Positions 8,267 to 17,063 of a DNA stretch of 64,000 bases are shown in pieces. The notes below the pieces were generated by a model. It ran no database searches. It was not told where the DNA came from and saw nothing but the letters and a program-made list of their open reading frames with translations. Position 1 is the first letter of the stretch; every line of letters starts with the position of its first letter. Made by a program: the position numbers and the translations under genes. Source of the DNA: Paraburkholderia tuberum STM678 (lineage in GTDB: Bacteria; Pseudomonadota; Gammaproteobacteria; Burkholderiales; Burkholderiaceae); NCBI RefSeq assembly GCF_902833905.1, contig NZ_CADFGP010000006.1:124001-188000 (forward strand), given 5' to 3'.

Positions 8267-9103
8267 ATGCCCATTCAAGTCCTCACCGCACCCCGCGCCG
8301 AGCCGATCACCCTCGACGAGGCGAAGCTGCAGGCGCGCGTCGACATCGACGACGACGATGTGCTCATCGGCGCGCTGATTTCGGCGACGCGCGACTATGC
8401 CGAAGGCCTGACGCACAAGCAGATGGTCGCAGCGCGTTTCAAGCAGGTGCTCGACAGCTTTCCGGGTCCGTCGCTGATCGGCATCCCATACGGTCGCGCG
8501 CTGACGCTGCCGGGGCACGCGATCTACCTCGAGCGCAACCCAGTGCTGTGCGTCGAGTCGATCCAGTATCTCGACATGGCCGGTGACGTGCAGACGATGC
8601 CCGAAGCCAACTATACGGTCGACTATGCATCCGACCCGGTACGCATCACGCCGGTATTCGGGCAAATCTGGCCTATTCCGCTGCCGCAGATCGCCGCGGT
8701 GTGGGTCAATTTCCGCGCTGGTTACGCCGATGCGCTCACGGCCGACACATCGGCCAACACGATCGCTGCGCCGCTGTGGAAGTCTCTCGCGGTGGGTGAC
8801 GCGGTGCGCTTCTCCAACGTCACTGGCGCGCTGCCCACGCCATTGCAGCCGAACACCGATTACACCGTGTCGGCTGTCGTCTCGCCGGGCGTCTATCAGT
8901 TGCAGGGCGTCACGCTGACCGATGCCGGCAGCGGCCAGTCGTTCATCGGCGTGATCCCGGAAGGCTTCAAGGCGTGGATGAAGATCCGGCTCGCGACGCT
9001 CTACGAGAATCGCGAGGAAGTCGCGATCATGACGCGCGGCAAGATCGACGCACTGCCGTATGTCGACCGGCTGCTCGACGCCTACATGACGTGGGAGTTC
9101 TGA
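8267..9103 (+). CDS. head-tail connector (gp6-like) with inserted beta domain
   Basis: A 278-residue protein. Residues 1-150 and 232-278 match the HK97 gp6-like connector pattern (PITLDEAKLQARVDIDDDDVLIGALISATRDYAEGLTHKQ at the start; KIRLATLYENREE near the end), which forms the ring under the portal. Between them, about residues 153-230, sits an extra beta-rich segment (GDAVRFSN...NTDYTVSAV...GVYQLQGVTLTDAGSG) not needed for the gp6 fold. It resembles the small beta domain also seen in this phage's tail tube and DUF2460 proteins. Confidence 0.8.
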   Translation: MPIQVLTAPRAEPITLDEAKLQARVDIDDDDVLIGALISATRDYAEGLTHKQMVAARFKQVLDSFPGPSLIGIPYGRALTLPGHAIYLERNPVLCVESIQYLDMAGDVQTMPEANYTVDYASDPVRITPVFGQIWPIPLPQIAAVWVNFRAGYADALTADTSANTIAAPLWKSLAVGDAVRFSNVTGALPTPLQPNTDYTVSAVVSPGVYQLQGVTLTDAGSGQSFIGVIPEGFKAWMKIRLATLYENREEVAIMTRGKIDALPYVDRLLDAYMTWEF

Positions 9104-9104
9104 C

Positions 9105-9470
9105 GTGGGCATCGTGAATGGTTTCGTGGTGCGCAGTGGCAACCTGCGTCGGCGCCTCACGTTCCAGACTCGCCAGACGACACAGGACACGCTCGGTCAG
9201 CAGAGCACGACCTGGGTCGATGCGTTCACCGTGTGGGGCGAAATCGACGCGCTGACCGGCCGCGAGCTCATCGCGGCGCAGGCCGTGCAGTCGAGCGTCA
9301 CGCACACGATCACGGTGCGTTACCGGTCCGAGTTGCAGGTCCCGAAGGTGGTCGCTGCAATGCGTATCGTCTACGGTTCGCGGATCTTCGACATCCATGC
9401 GGCGATGAATGAAGACGAGCGCAACCGGGTCGTTTCCATCCTCGCCGAAGAAGGGCTGAGCGATGGCTAA
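9105..9470 (+). CDS. head closure / head-tail adaptor protein
   Basis: A 121-residue protein of the phage head-tail joining family: RSGNLRRRLTFQTRQTTQDTLGQQ, then TVWGEIDALTGRELIAAQAVQSSVTHTITVRY, the diagnostic core of the SPP1 gp16/HK97 gp7-like stopper. It would seal the filled head and form the tail-docking surface. GTG start at 9105, one base after the connector stop. It overlaps the next gene by 8 bases. Confidence 0.85.
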   Translation: MGIVNGFVVRSGNLRRRLTFQTRQTTQDTLGQQSTTWVDAFTVWGEIDALTGRELIAAQAVQSSVTHTITVRYRSELQVPKVVAAMRIVYGSRIFDIHAAMNEDERNRVVSILAEEGLSDG

Positions 9471-9819
9471 TAGTGCTGAGCAGATTCTCTACAACGCGCT
9501 GACGGCGCTCGGCCAAGGCGGCGTCTATCCGGACGTCGCGCCGGCGAACGCAGCGCGGCCGTGGTTCACATATCAGGCGGTTGGCGGTCAGAGCGTCAAC
9601 CAGCTCGACGACGTGGTCGCTCTCCAGAACGCACGTGTCCAGGTGAACGCCTGGGCGACGACGCGACTGGAAGCGGTCGCGATGATCAACGCCGCAATTG
9701 GCGCGCTCTGTCCGGAACCGATCCTCGCGACGTCGCTCGGTGCGCCCGTGAGCACCTACGAGCCGGACACCAAACTTTACGGATCACGGATCGATTTTTC
9801 GATCTGGTTCAACCCCTGA
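9463..9819 (+). CDS. tail completion protein (DUF3168 family)
   Basis: A 118-residue protein with the DUF3168 pattern: SAEQILYNALTALGQGGVYPDVAP at the N-terminus, then WFTYQAVGG, and a C-terminal strand IDFSIWFN. Members (lambda gpU/HK97 gp10 neighbours) cap the tail end that docks on the head. It follows the adaptor gene with an 8-base overlap and precedes the tail tube gene, the normal order of a siphovirus neck module. Confidence 0.85.
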   Translation: MANSAEQILYNALTALGQGGVYPDVAPANAARPWFTYQAVGGQSVNQLDDVVALQNARVQVNAWATTRLEAVAMINAAIGALCPEPILATSLGAPVSTYEPDTKLYGSRIDFSIWFNP

Positions 9820-9869
9820 AATTCCCTTTCGGCCGGCATTGTGCGGGCCATCACATATGAGGTGTGAAA

Positions 9870-10508
9870 ATGACCAGCTCCGCAATCAGCGCGCAAGGTT
9901 CCACGCTCCAGATCAGCACCGGCACCGGCGCGGCGGTCACGATCACCGGTCTCGTTACCGGCTTTCCGACTATCGTCAAGGCAACGGCGCATGGTCTCAC
10001 GAACGGTAGCGTCGTGTCGTTCGGCGCGCTCACCGGGAACACGGTCCTGAACGGCCTGACGTGCGTTGTCAAGAACGCCACGGCGAACACGTTCGCTGTT
10101 GACGTCGACACCACGGGTGGCCCGGCGTGGGTCTCGGGCGGCACCGCGACGCCCGTGCAGTGGACGAAGATCAAGAACCTGATCAGCTTCAAGGGTTTCG
10201 ACGGCCAGGCCGCCGAGCTCGACGCGACCGATCTGGATTCGGTCGCAAAGGAATTCCGCATCGGCCTCCAGGATTGGGGCAACGTGCAGATCGATATGAA
10301 CCGCGATTTCTCCGATCCGGGTCAGCAGGCGCTCGACGCCTCGAAGCGCAGCGCCTCGATGGAGACCTACCTGCTGACGCTGCCGAGCGGCAGGACGCGC
10401 ACTTTCAACGCCTACTGCAAGGCGTCGCCGCTCGAAGGTGGTGTCGACAAGCTCCTGCAGTCGACGAGCGTCACGCTGCGCATCACTGGCGACGTGACCG
10501 ACGCTTAA
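9870..10508 (+). CDS. major tail (tube) protein with inserted beta domain
   Basis: A 212-residue tail tube protein. The C-terminal half reads as tube fold: LISFKGFDGQAAELDATDLDSVAKEFRIGLQDWGNVQIDMNRDFSDPGQ, the strand-turn-strand text of HK97/lambda gpV-like proteins. Residues 30-95 form an inserted beta domain (TIVKATAHGLTNGSVVSFGALTGN...NGLTCVVKNATANTFAVDVDTTGG), similar to the FCCH-like modules seen in many phage structural proteins, probably exposed on the tail surface. ATG 9870 is preferred for its spacing to GAGGTG; a GTG two codons earlier is possible. Confidence 0.85.
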   Translation: MTSSAISAQGSTLQISTGTGAAVTITGLVTGFPTIVKATAHGLTNGSVVSFGALTGNTVLNGLTCVVKNATANTFAVDVDTTGGPAWVSGGTATPVQWTKIKNLISFKGFDGQAAELDATDLDSVAKEFRIGLQDWGNVQIDMNRDFSDPGQQALDASKRSASMETYLLTLPSGRTRTFNAYCKASPLEGGVDKLLQSTSVTLRITGDVTDA

Positions 10509-10553
10509 TCGCGCGACGCGGTCCTTTCCTGAACTGAATCCACGAGAGACACG

Positions 10554-10949
10554 ATGCTTACCAAAGACCAGATTCTCGCCGCATCCGATGCGGTGATCCA
10601 GACCGTCGAAGTGCCGGAATGGGGCGGCGCCGTCGGCGTCAAGGCCATGAGCGGCCTGGAGCGCGATGCGTTCTATGCGACCGTCGGCGAAAAGCCGTCG
10701 AATGCCCGATTCTCCGCGGCGCTGCTCGTCGCCACCGTCGTCGACGATACCGGCGCGCCGATCTTCGCGGCCGATGATCTGGACGCTCTCATGAAAAAGA
10801 GTGCAATCGTAGTGGCGCGCCTCGTCGACGTGTCGCTCGCGCTCAACGCGATCGGGCCGAAGGCCGTCGAGGATGCGGCAAAAAACTCCGGCGCCGCCCT
10901 GAGCGGCGCTTCTGGTTCCGGCTCGCCGCTCACCTCGGAAAATCAGTAG
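10554..10949 (+). CDS. tail assembly chaperone, short form (gpG-like)
   Basis: A 131-residue protein in the lambda G position, between tail tube and tape measure. It begins at ATG 10554 after GAGAGACACG and ends at TAG 10947-10949. The text (VKAMSGLERDAFYATVGEK...VARLVDVSLALNAIGPKAVEDAAKNSG) matches the helical HK97 gp13-like chaperones. It coats the tape-measure protein before the tube polymerises. Ribosomes are expected to slip at 10880-10886 and make a longer G-T fusion. Confidence 0.85.
   Translation: MLTKDQILAASDAVIQTVEVPEWGGAVGVKAMSGLERDAFYATVGEKPSNARFSAALLVATVVDDTGAPIFAADDLDALMKKSAIVVARLVDVSLALNAIGPKAVEDAAKNSGAALSGASGSGSPLTSENQ
10880..10909 (+). other. programmed -1 ribosomal frameshift signal
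   Basis: Perfect X-XXY-YYZ heptamer A AAA AAC at 10880-10886 in the phase of the chaperone gene (codons gcA AAA AAC). Four bases later a perfect 7-bp hairpin follows: GCGCCGC (10891-10897) / GCGGCGC (10903-10909). The -1 frame from 10886 is open to 11242 and encodes a typical gpT extension. Confidence 0.9.
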
Positions 10950-11242
10950 CACAGGCGCAGCGCGAGATTTCGAGCGCTGAATTCACCGAGTGGATCGCCT
11001 TCAGCCAGGTCGAGCCATTCGGGAGCCACTACGACGATCTGCGCGCGGGCGTGATCGCGTCGATGCTCGCGAACGTGAACCGGAACACGAAGGTGCGGCG
11101 CGAGCCATTCGACGCGCTGGACTTCATCCCATGGAACGATCATCACCGCGACGCGGAGACGGCCGAGCCGCTCCTGCTTGACGACCCTGAGGCGCATTCC
11201 GCAATGATCGACCGCATGCTTTTCCCGCGTCGCAATGGCTAA
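10886..11242 (+). CDS. tail assembly chaperone extension (gpT-like, -1 frame)
   Basis: The frame entered after the slippery heptamer codes for 118 residues ending at TAA 11240-11242. It contains the classic T-domain text FWFRLAAHLGKSVAQ, QREISSAEFTEWIAFSQVEPFG and ANVNRNTK...DFIPW. Together with the upstream frame the fusion would be about 229 residues. The T part binds the major tail protein while the G part binds the tape measure, which brings tube subunits to the tail tip. It has no start signal of its own, so it is expected only as the fusion. Confidence 0.9.
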   Translation, partial: LRRRPERRFWFRLAAHLGKSVAQAQREISSAEFTEWIAFSQVEPFGSHYDDLRAGVIASMLANVNRNTKVRREPFDALDFIPWNDHHRDAETAEPLLLDDPEAHSAMIDRMLFPRRNG

Positions 11243-11669
11243 GTCCGTCACGATCGAGAACCCGGAAGCGCTCACCGCGGCGATCAGCCGGCTCGAAGAG
11301 GTGCAGAGCGAGTCGGTGCTGCGGCAGGCGGCGGTGGCCGGTGCGCGCGTTCTGCTCGCCGAGATCCGCGCGCGCGCGCCGGTCGGTGACAGCACATACG
11401 AGCGCGGCAACAAGCAGCATCCGCCCGGCTTCCTGCGCGACTCGCTCCTGATTGCATACGACAAGGAGCTGTCGGTGCCGGGCAGTCTCGCGATGTACCT
11501 CGTGACGTGGTCGAAGGACGCCTACTACGGGCGTTTTCTCGAGTACGGCACGTCGAAGATGGGCGCGCAGCCGTTTCTGCGGCCCGGCTACCTGGCGGTG
11601 CGGGACGCAGCAGGGGAAGCGGTGATTCAAACCATCAACGCAAAGATCGAGGAACTGAAGCGTGGCTAA
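11235..11669 (+). CDS. HK97 gp10-like tail protein
   Basis: A 144-residue protein with the HK97 gp10-like pattern: LEEVQSESVLRQAAVAGARVLLAEIRARAPVGDSTY, then an AYYGRFLEYGTSKMGAQPFLRPG signature. It normally belongs to the neck module, acting in tail completion. Here it lies after the chaperone genes and just before the tape measure, a shifted position compared with HK97. It overlaps the chaperone stop by 8 bases and the tape measure start by 8 bases. Confidence 0.8.
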   Translation: MAKSVTIENPEALTAAISRLEEVQSESVLRQAAVAGARVLLAEIRARAPVGDSTYERGNKQHPPGFLRDSLLIAYDKELSVPGSLAMYLVTWSKDAYYGRFLEYGTSKMGAQPFLRPGYLAVRDAAGEAVIQTINAKIEELKRG

Positions 11670-14600
11670 TGACACCGTTGTCCGGATCGGAGCAGACGCG
11701 AACGGCTATATGGCCGAACTCGCCAAAGCAAAGACATCGGCGCAGGCGTTCGCGGTGTCGCAGGATGCGCTGGCTGCGCGCGTCACTACCGCGCAGCAGG
11801 CGATCAAGGAGGCGACGGCCAACAGCAGCACCGCCTCGACGCGCTCGGTCAACTCGTTTATCCAGTCGCTCGCGAAGCAGGCTGAACAGGCCGGCAAGAC
11901 GCGCTCCGAGATGCTGCAGATGCAGGCATCGATGCTGGGCGTCTCTGCCGCGGCCACGCCGTACATCAACCAGATCAAGGCGGCCGAGCAGGCCATGGCC
12001 GGACTCGGTCACAGCTCGACCGGCACCCGCCGTGAGCTGCTGGTGATGGCGCACGAGCTGTCGCAGGGGAATTTCTCGCGGCTCGGCGGCTCGATGATGG
12101 TGCTCGCCGAGCGGATGGACCTCACGAAGTACATCACGCCGACGAACATCGCGCTGGCCGCGCTGGCCGTGGTGGCAGTGGGTGTCTATACGGCGCTGAA
12201 CTCGGTGCAGGCCGAGGTCGACAAGTTCAACGCGTCGCTGAAGCTGACGAACGACTGGGCCGGCGTCACGCGCGAATCGGCGGCGCAGCTCGCGCAGACG
12301 ATCGCCACGCAGACCGGCACCTCGTTCGGCACCGCGCAGTCGAACATCGACGCCACGGTCGCCTCCGGCCGCGTGCTCGGGCAGGATCTGCAGACCGTCA
12401 CCATCATCGCGATGGACATGGCGAAGCAGACCGAGGAAGGGTTCGACAAGGCGCTCGAAAAGGTCATCGCGCAGTCGGATAACGTCCAGAAGGCGGCCGA
12501 GGACTGGCAGAAGTCGCACCACGACATGTCGCAGGCGACGCTCGACCACATCAAGGCGGTCGACGAGGCGGGCGACCACGTCACGGCACTCCGCATCCTG
12601 TACGACCAGGAACTGCAGACGATGCAGTCGGGCACCTCGACGCAGGTCGGCCTCATGAGCCGGATGTGGCATGGGTTCCTCGATGACGTCGGCCGGATCG
12701 GCCGGGCGATGACGGGCAACTCGACCTCGACCGACCAGCTGGCTGCGCTGAAGTCCCAACTGGCCGACACCCGCGCGGACGGTCCCAACCCGCTCGGCAT
12801 CAACTCGAAGGCGATCCAGGACCAGATCGCCGCGCTCGAAAAGCAGATGCAGGCGCAACAGGCCGCGACGGACCAGCAGAACCGGGCGAAGAGCGCCGCG
12901 GCGTCGCTCGACCAGATGCAGCAGACGGTGAACAAGGCGCTCGAGCAGGGCGCCTCCAACGCCGAGAAGCGCACAAAGGCCGAGAAGTCGCTGAATGACC
13001 AGTACACGCAGCGCATCGCGCTCGCGAAGCAGGCCGGCACATACACGCCGCAACTTGACGCACAGTTCGCCTCACAGCGCGACAGGCTGATCGCCGACGC
13101 CGACAACCGCTACAAAGATCCGAAGACGCCGAAGGCGCCTGCGTATCACGACGACGCTGCCACGGCGAAAATGCAGCAGTTGAGCGATCAGCATGCGACA
13201 TTGCAGGCGCAGCTCGACACGGATCAGAAGCTCTCCGGCGCCGAGCAGGAGCTCGTGAAGTTCAACCAGCAGATCAGCGACTGGAAAGGCAAAACGCTCA
13301 CCGATGCGCAAAAGAGCCTCGTCGCGCATCAGGACGAGTTGCGCGTGATGCTCCAGCAGAACGTGCAGCTTGAGAAACAGATCCAGCAGCGCGAGGAAAT
13401 CCAGAAGCTGCACGAGCGCTCCGGACAGATCGGTAGTGCGATCGACGCGTACCAGACCAACCAGCGCGGGCAGTATTCGCGGCAACTGGACGCCTACGGC
13501 ATGGGCACCGAAGCGCAGCAGCGCGCGCAGGCGGTGAAGGGCATCTATGGCGAGTACAACCGGCAGGCCGAAGAACTGACGAAATCCACGCCTGCGGATC
13601 TGCTGGGGAGCAAGGATTACCAGGACGACCTCGCAAAAATCCAGGCTGGCCTGCAGCAGTCGCTGCAGCTATACGACCAGTACTACACCGATCTGAAGGA
13701 GAAGCAGGCCGACTGGACGAACGGCGTCGCCACGGCCATGCAGGATTACGTGGACATGTCAGCGAACTCCGCGCGCTCGGCGCAGCAGGCATTCGAGGGC
13801 GCCACGAAAAGCATCGAAGACGCGGTCACGAAGTTCGTGACGACCGGAAAGATCAACCTGCAGAGCCTCTCGCAGACGATCGAAACCGACATTACCCGGA
13901 AGATCGTGCAGAACGGCATTTCGGGCCTGTTCAGCAATGGCTCGAGCATGCTCGGCGCCCTGTCCGGATTTTTCTCGAAGAACACGGGCGCCGCCGCCAA
14001 TGTCGCGAGCGCGCTGCCGGGCGACTCGCTCGGCAACCTGATGAATCTCACCAAGGGATTCGGCACGATGGGCGGCCCGATGAACGTCGCCGAGCTGCAG
14101 TCGGCGATCCAGAGCACGTCGACATTGACCGCCGCGACCGCGACCGTCGCCAGCATGACCGTCGGCACGATGGTCGGATCGGGCGGCAGCGGATCGGGGG
14201 GCGCCGGCGATGCGCTTGGCGGTCTTCTCGGCAGCCTGGGCGGCGGCGATATGGCGGGCATGTTTGGATTCACTGCGACCGGCGTCGCCGGCAGCGCGGA
14301 CGCCGTCGCAAGCGGCGCAGGTATCGGCGACGGCATGTCGACCCTTTTCGGTTTGGGCGGCAGTTCGGCGTTTAGCGACGCGGCGATGGCGGCAGCGTCG
14401 GCGGTGGCCGGCGGCGGCGACGTCTCGGGCGGCAGTCCGTACTACGTCGGCGAGCAGGGGCCGGAACTGTTTGTCCCCGGTGTGAGCGGCAGCATCGTCC
14501 CGCACTATGCGCTCACGAACGCACCTGACCGGACGCCTGCGACCTCGTCATCGGGGTCCGCCGGCAGCACCTTCAACATGAACATTTCTGTGCCGCCCGG

Positions 14601-14679
14601 CTCGACGCAGCAGACGGCCAACCAGCAGGCGATGTCGATCATGCGTCAGGCGCGCATTGCGATGGCGAGGAACGGATGA
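11662..14679 (+). CDS. tape measure protein
   Basis: A 1005-residue protein starting at GTG 11662. It is dominated by coiled-coil helices rich in Ala/Gln/Lys, with one hydrophobic segment (NIALAALAVVAVGVYTAL, about residues 156-173) and a Gly/Ser/Ala-rich region after about residue 790. The end (GEQGPELFVPGVSGSIVPH) carries the PELF motif typical of lambda gpH-type C-termini. It sets tail length and is ejected into the cell envelope with the DNA. At about 1.5 angstrom per residue, 1005 residues suggest a tail near 150 nm, an inference from the family rule. Confidence 0.95.
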   Translation: MANDTVVRIGADANGYMAELAKAKTSAQAFAVSQDALAARVTTAQQAIKEATANSSTASTRSVNSFIQSLAKQAEQAGKTRSEMLQMQASMLGVSAAATPYINQIKAAEQAMAGLGHSSTGTRRELLVMAHELSQGNFSRLGGSMMVLAERMDLTKYITPTNIALAALAVVAVGVYTALNSVQAEVDKFNASLKLTNDWAGVTRESAAQLAQTIATQTGTSFGTAQSNIDATVASGRVLGQDLQTVTIIAMDMAKQTEEGFDKALEKVIAQSDNVQKAAEDWQKSHHDMSQATLDHIKAVDEAGDHVTALRILYDQELQTMQSGTSTQVGLMSRMWHGFLDDVGRIGRAMTGNSTSTDQLAALKSQLADTRADGPNPLGINSKAIQDQIAALEKQMQAQQAATDQQNRAKSAAASLDQMQQTVNKALEQGASNAEKRTKAEKSLNDQYTQRIALAKQAGTYTPQLDAQFASQRDRLIADADNRYKDPKTPKAPAYHDDAATAKMQQLSDQHATLQAQLDTDQKLSGAEQELVKFNQQISDWKGKTLTDAQKSLVAHQDELRVMLQQNVQLEKQIQQREEIQKLHERSGQIGSAIDAYQTNQRGQYSRQLDAYGMGTEAQQRAQAVKGIYGEYNRQAEELTKSTPADLLGSKDYQDDLAKIQAGLQQSLQLYDQYYTDLKEKQADWTNGVATAMQDYVDMSANSARSAQQAFEGATKSIEDAVTKFVTTGKINLQSLSQTIETDITRKIVQNGISGLFSNGSSMLGALSGFFSKNTGAAANVASALPGDSLGNLMNLTKGFGTMGGPMNVAELQSAIQSTSTLTAATATVASMTVGTMVGSGGSGSGGAGDALGGLLGSLGGGDMAGMFGFTATGVAGSADAVASGAGIGDGMSTLFGLGGSSAFSDAAMAAASAVAGGGDVSGGSPYYVGEQGPELFVPGVSGSIVPHYALTNAPDRTPATSSSGSAGSTFNMNISVPPGSTQQTANQQAMSIMRQARIAMARNG

Positions 14680-15545
14680 CCTTTCTCGAATCTCCGCGTT
14701 TTCCCGACAACATCGCGTTCGGCGCGACGGTTGGCCCGACGTTCAGCACGGTGGTGGCGACTGTGTACAGCGGCCGCGAGCAACGCACGCCAGCATGGAC
14801 GCAGTCGCGGCTGCAGTTCGAAGTCGGCCGGCGTGCGATGAACGCGATCGACACCGCGGCGCTCGATGCGTTCTTCCGAGCCGCGCAGGGCAAGGCGAAC
14901 GGCTTCCGCATCAAGGACTGGACGGATTATCTGGACGCGGGCGCGGGCGTGCTGATCCAGACCACGACGCCGGGCGTCTGGCAGATGGCCAAGAATTACG
15001 TGGCCGGGGCGCTCTCCAACCAGCGATTGATTCGCAAGCCTGTCTATGGTCTGGTCGCCATCCAGCGCGGGGGCGTCGCGGCGATCGCGGGCGGCTCTGC
15101 CGGGAACGTCTCGATCGACTCGACGACGGGCCTCGTGACGTTCGTCGCGGACAGCGCGGCGACCTGTTCCGCCTGGAGCGCAGGCGCGACGACGAGTTTC
15201 ATGGTGCCGTCTGTTCCTGCGGCGTGGACGGTGGGCAAGCAGCTTTCGTTTTCGGGGATCACAGGCGACGCTGGCGGTGTGCTGAATGGAAAGAGCGTCG
15301 CGATCACTGCGATCAACGGAACGACCGTGACCGTCTCTGCTGCGACGACCGGCGATACGCTGACGGGCGGCACGGCGCAGCTCTATCCGCAGCCGAATGA
15401 ATCGCTGACATGGACCGGCCAGTTCGATGTGCCCGTGCGCTTTGACACCGACCAGATGCAGAAACAGATCCTGGACCGGAGCGGCCCGTCAGGCGATCTG
15501 ATCGTCACCTGGGACTCCGTGCCCATCATCGAAATCCGCGTATGA
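14676..15545 (+). CDS. distal tail protein (DUF2460/TIGR02217-like)
   Basis: A 289-residue tail-tip protein of the DUF2460 group: FLESPRFPDNIAFGATVGPTFSTVVATV at the start, then LDAFFRAAQGKANGFRIKDWTDY and a C-terminal WTGQFDVPVRFDTD. Residues about 160-235 form an extra beta module (WTVGKQLSFSGITGDAGGVLNGKSVAITAINGTTVTVSAATTGDTLTGG), similar to the FCCH-like inserts of the connector and tube proteins. It is the first gene of the tail-tip set shared with gene transfer agents. It overlaps its neighbours by 4 bases on both sides. Confidence 0.85.
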   Translation: MTFLESPRFPDNIAFGATVGPTFSTVVATVYSGREQRTPAWTQSRLQFEVGRRAMNAIDTAALDAFFRAAQGKANGFRIKDWTDYLDAGAGVLIQTTTPGVWQMAKNYVAGALSNQRLIRKPVYGLVAIQRGGVAAIAGGSAGNVSIDSTTGLVTFVADSAATCSAWSAGATTSFMVPSVPAAWTVGKQLSFSGITGDAGGVLNGKSVAITAINGTTVTVSAATTGDTLTGGTAQLYPQPNESLTWTGQFDVPVRFDTDQMQKQILDRSGPSGDLIVTWDSVPIIEIRV

Positions 15546-16645
15546 GTCGGAACATCAGCCAGGCGATGGCGACATGGCTGGCGTCGGACGTGCTGACGTT
15601 CGCCACCTGTGCGCAGATCACGCGTAAGGACGGCACGGCGTTCGGCTTTACCGACCACGACGCCGACATCGTCTACAACGGCTTCACGTATCAAAGCCGC
15701 GGCGGCTATTCGCCATCGGCCGTCGAGGCGGCCGACGATCTGTCCACGGCGAATCTTGAGATCAATGCCCTGTTTCTGGACAGCGGCGGTGCCGTGACGC
15801 AGGCCGACATCGAAGCCGGGTTGTGGGATAACGCAGCGGTCCTGATCTTCGGTGTGAACTATGCCGACCTGACAATGGGCCAGGTCAACCTGACAGCCGG
15901 CAACCTGGGGCAGTTCACCATCCTGAACGGAGGATGGAAGGTGGAGCTGCGCGGCCTGGCGCAAACGCTGCAGCAGACCATTTCGCAGATGTACTCGCCG
16001 AGCTGCCGCGCGCTCTTCGGTGACAGCCGCTGCAAGCTCACGCCACCGACCGCGAGCGGCATGGTGGCATCGGTCACGACGGCGGGAATGGTGTGGAGCG
16101 ATCCGTCGCTTACGCAGACCGGACCGGTCAGCGAATACATCGACACGATCGGCTACACGATTCCAACCGCGTCGCCGTACCAGATCATCGTCGTGCCGCC
16201 GAGCGGTTCGTGGGCGTCCTCCGTATCGGTGGTGGACGGCGGGAAACAGACCTACGGGCAGACAGGCGGCTCGCCGGGAAATCTGCAGTATTCGGTGACA
16301 CCGAACGCGGACGGCAGCGCGACCTACACGTTCAACAGCAACAACGCCGGCAATGAGATATTCATCAATTTCAATTACGCGCAGGGTTATTTCAGCTTCG
16401 GCACCGTGCGATGGACGAGCGGCGCGAACGCTGGATACAGCTTCAACGTCAGGACGTTTTCACCCGGCGTCGTGACGCTGTCGCTGCCGACGCCGTTTCC
16501 CATTTCCGCCGGCGACCAGTACGTGATCACGGCCGGATGCGACAGGCAGATCGGCACGTGCGTCGCGCGCTGGAACAATGTGGTGAATTTCCGCGGTGAG
16601 CCTTATATCCCCGGTCCCGATGTCATCCTTGCACCGCTTAGCTGA
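15542..16645 (+). CDS. tail-tip hub protein (DUF2163/TIGR02218-like)
   Basis: A 367-residue protein of the DUF2163 group, with the opening ITRKDGTAFGFTDHDADIVYNGFTYQSRGGYSPSAVE and a C-terminal CDRQIGTCVARWNNVVNFRGEPYIPG segment. In related phages and gene transfer agents it is part of the baseplate hub. A mid-protein stretch (about 180-295, GSWASSVSVVDGGKQTYGQTGG...) is longer than in minimal homologues and may be an added surface domain. Two Cys pairs (CRALFGDSRC and CDRQIGTC) are family-typical. Confidence 0.85.
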   Translation: MSRNISQAMATWLASDVLTFATCAQITRKDGTAFGFTDHDADIVYNGFTYQSRGGYSPSAVEAADDLSTANLEINALFLDSGGAVTQADIEAGLWDNAAVLIFGVNYADLTMGQVNLTAGNLGQFTILNGGWKVELRGLAQTLQQTISQMYSPSCRALFGDSRCKLTPPTASGMVASVTTAGMVWSDPSLTQTGPVSEYIDTIGYTIPTASPYQIIVVPPSGSWASSVSVVDGGKQTYGQTGGSPGNLQYSVTPNADGSATYTFNSNNAGNEIFINFNYAQGYFSFGTVRWTSGANAGYSFNVRTFSPGVVTLSLPTPFPISAGDQYVITAGCDRQIGTCVARWNNVVNFRGEPYIPGPDVILAPLS

Positions 16646-16652
16646 TCCACCC

Positions 16653-17063
16653 ATGACCATCACACGCGAACAGATCGTCGCAGAAGCCCGCACGTGGCTC
16701 GGCACGAAATACCGGCACCAGGGGCGCGTCAAGGGTCTGAGCGTCGACTGCGTGGGCCTCGTGTTCGGCGTCGCCGCCGCGCTGGGCGTGCCGCATCAAC
16801 CCGTGAGCGATTACAGCCGTCGACCGGACGGAACGCTCATGCCGGGGATCGAGGCGCAGACCGAGCCGGTTACTGGCGAGCCTGACGCTGGCGACATCGT
16901 GGTCTTTCAGTGGGCGGCTGAGCCGATGCATGTGGCGATCCTGACGTCGCCTGATCACATCATCCATGCGTTTGCGATCAACCGCGTCGTCTGCGAACAC
17001 CGCATCGACGAGCGGTGGCGGCGCAGGATCGCCTGCTTCCGTGCCTTCCCTGGGGTGGCCTGA
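16653..17063 (+). CDS. NlpC/P60-type tail peptidoglycan hydrolase
   Basis: A 136-residue phage cell-wall peptidase. The catalytic Cys is in LSVDCVGLVFGVA and the His in DHIIHAFAINRVV, the NlpC/P60 arrangement. It belongs to the TIGR02219-like tail proteins that locally cut peptidoglycan during DNA entry. ATG 16653 is chosen; an in-frame ATG at 16620 would overlap the upstream gene. It lies between the DUF2163 gene and the large tail-tip protein, matching the conserved order. Confidence 0.88.
   Translation: MTITREQIVAEARTWLGTKYRHQGRVKGLSVDCVGLVFGVAAALGVPHQPVSDYSRRPDGTLMPGIEAQTEPVTGEPDAGDIVVFQWAAEPMHVAILTSPDHIIHAFAINRVVCEHRIDERWRRRIACFRAFPGVA

Noticed and set aside
9105..17063. Gene transfer agent instead of a prophage
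   Set aside because: The tail-tip gene order is shared with GTAs, but terminase, HNH endonuclease, lysis cassette and LexA-linked genes fit a complete prophage.
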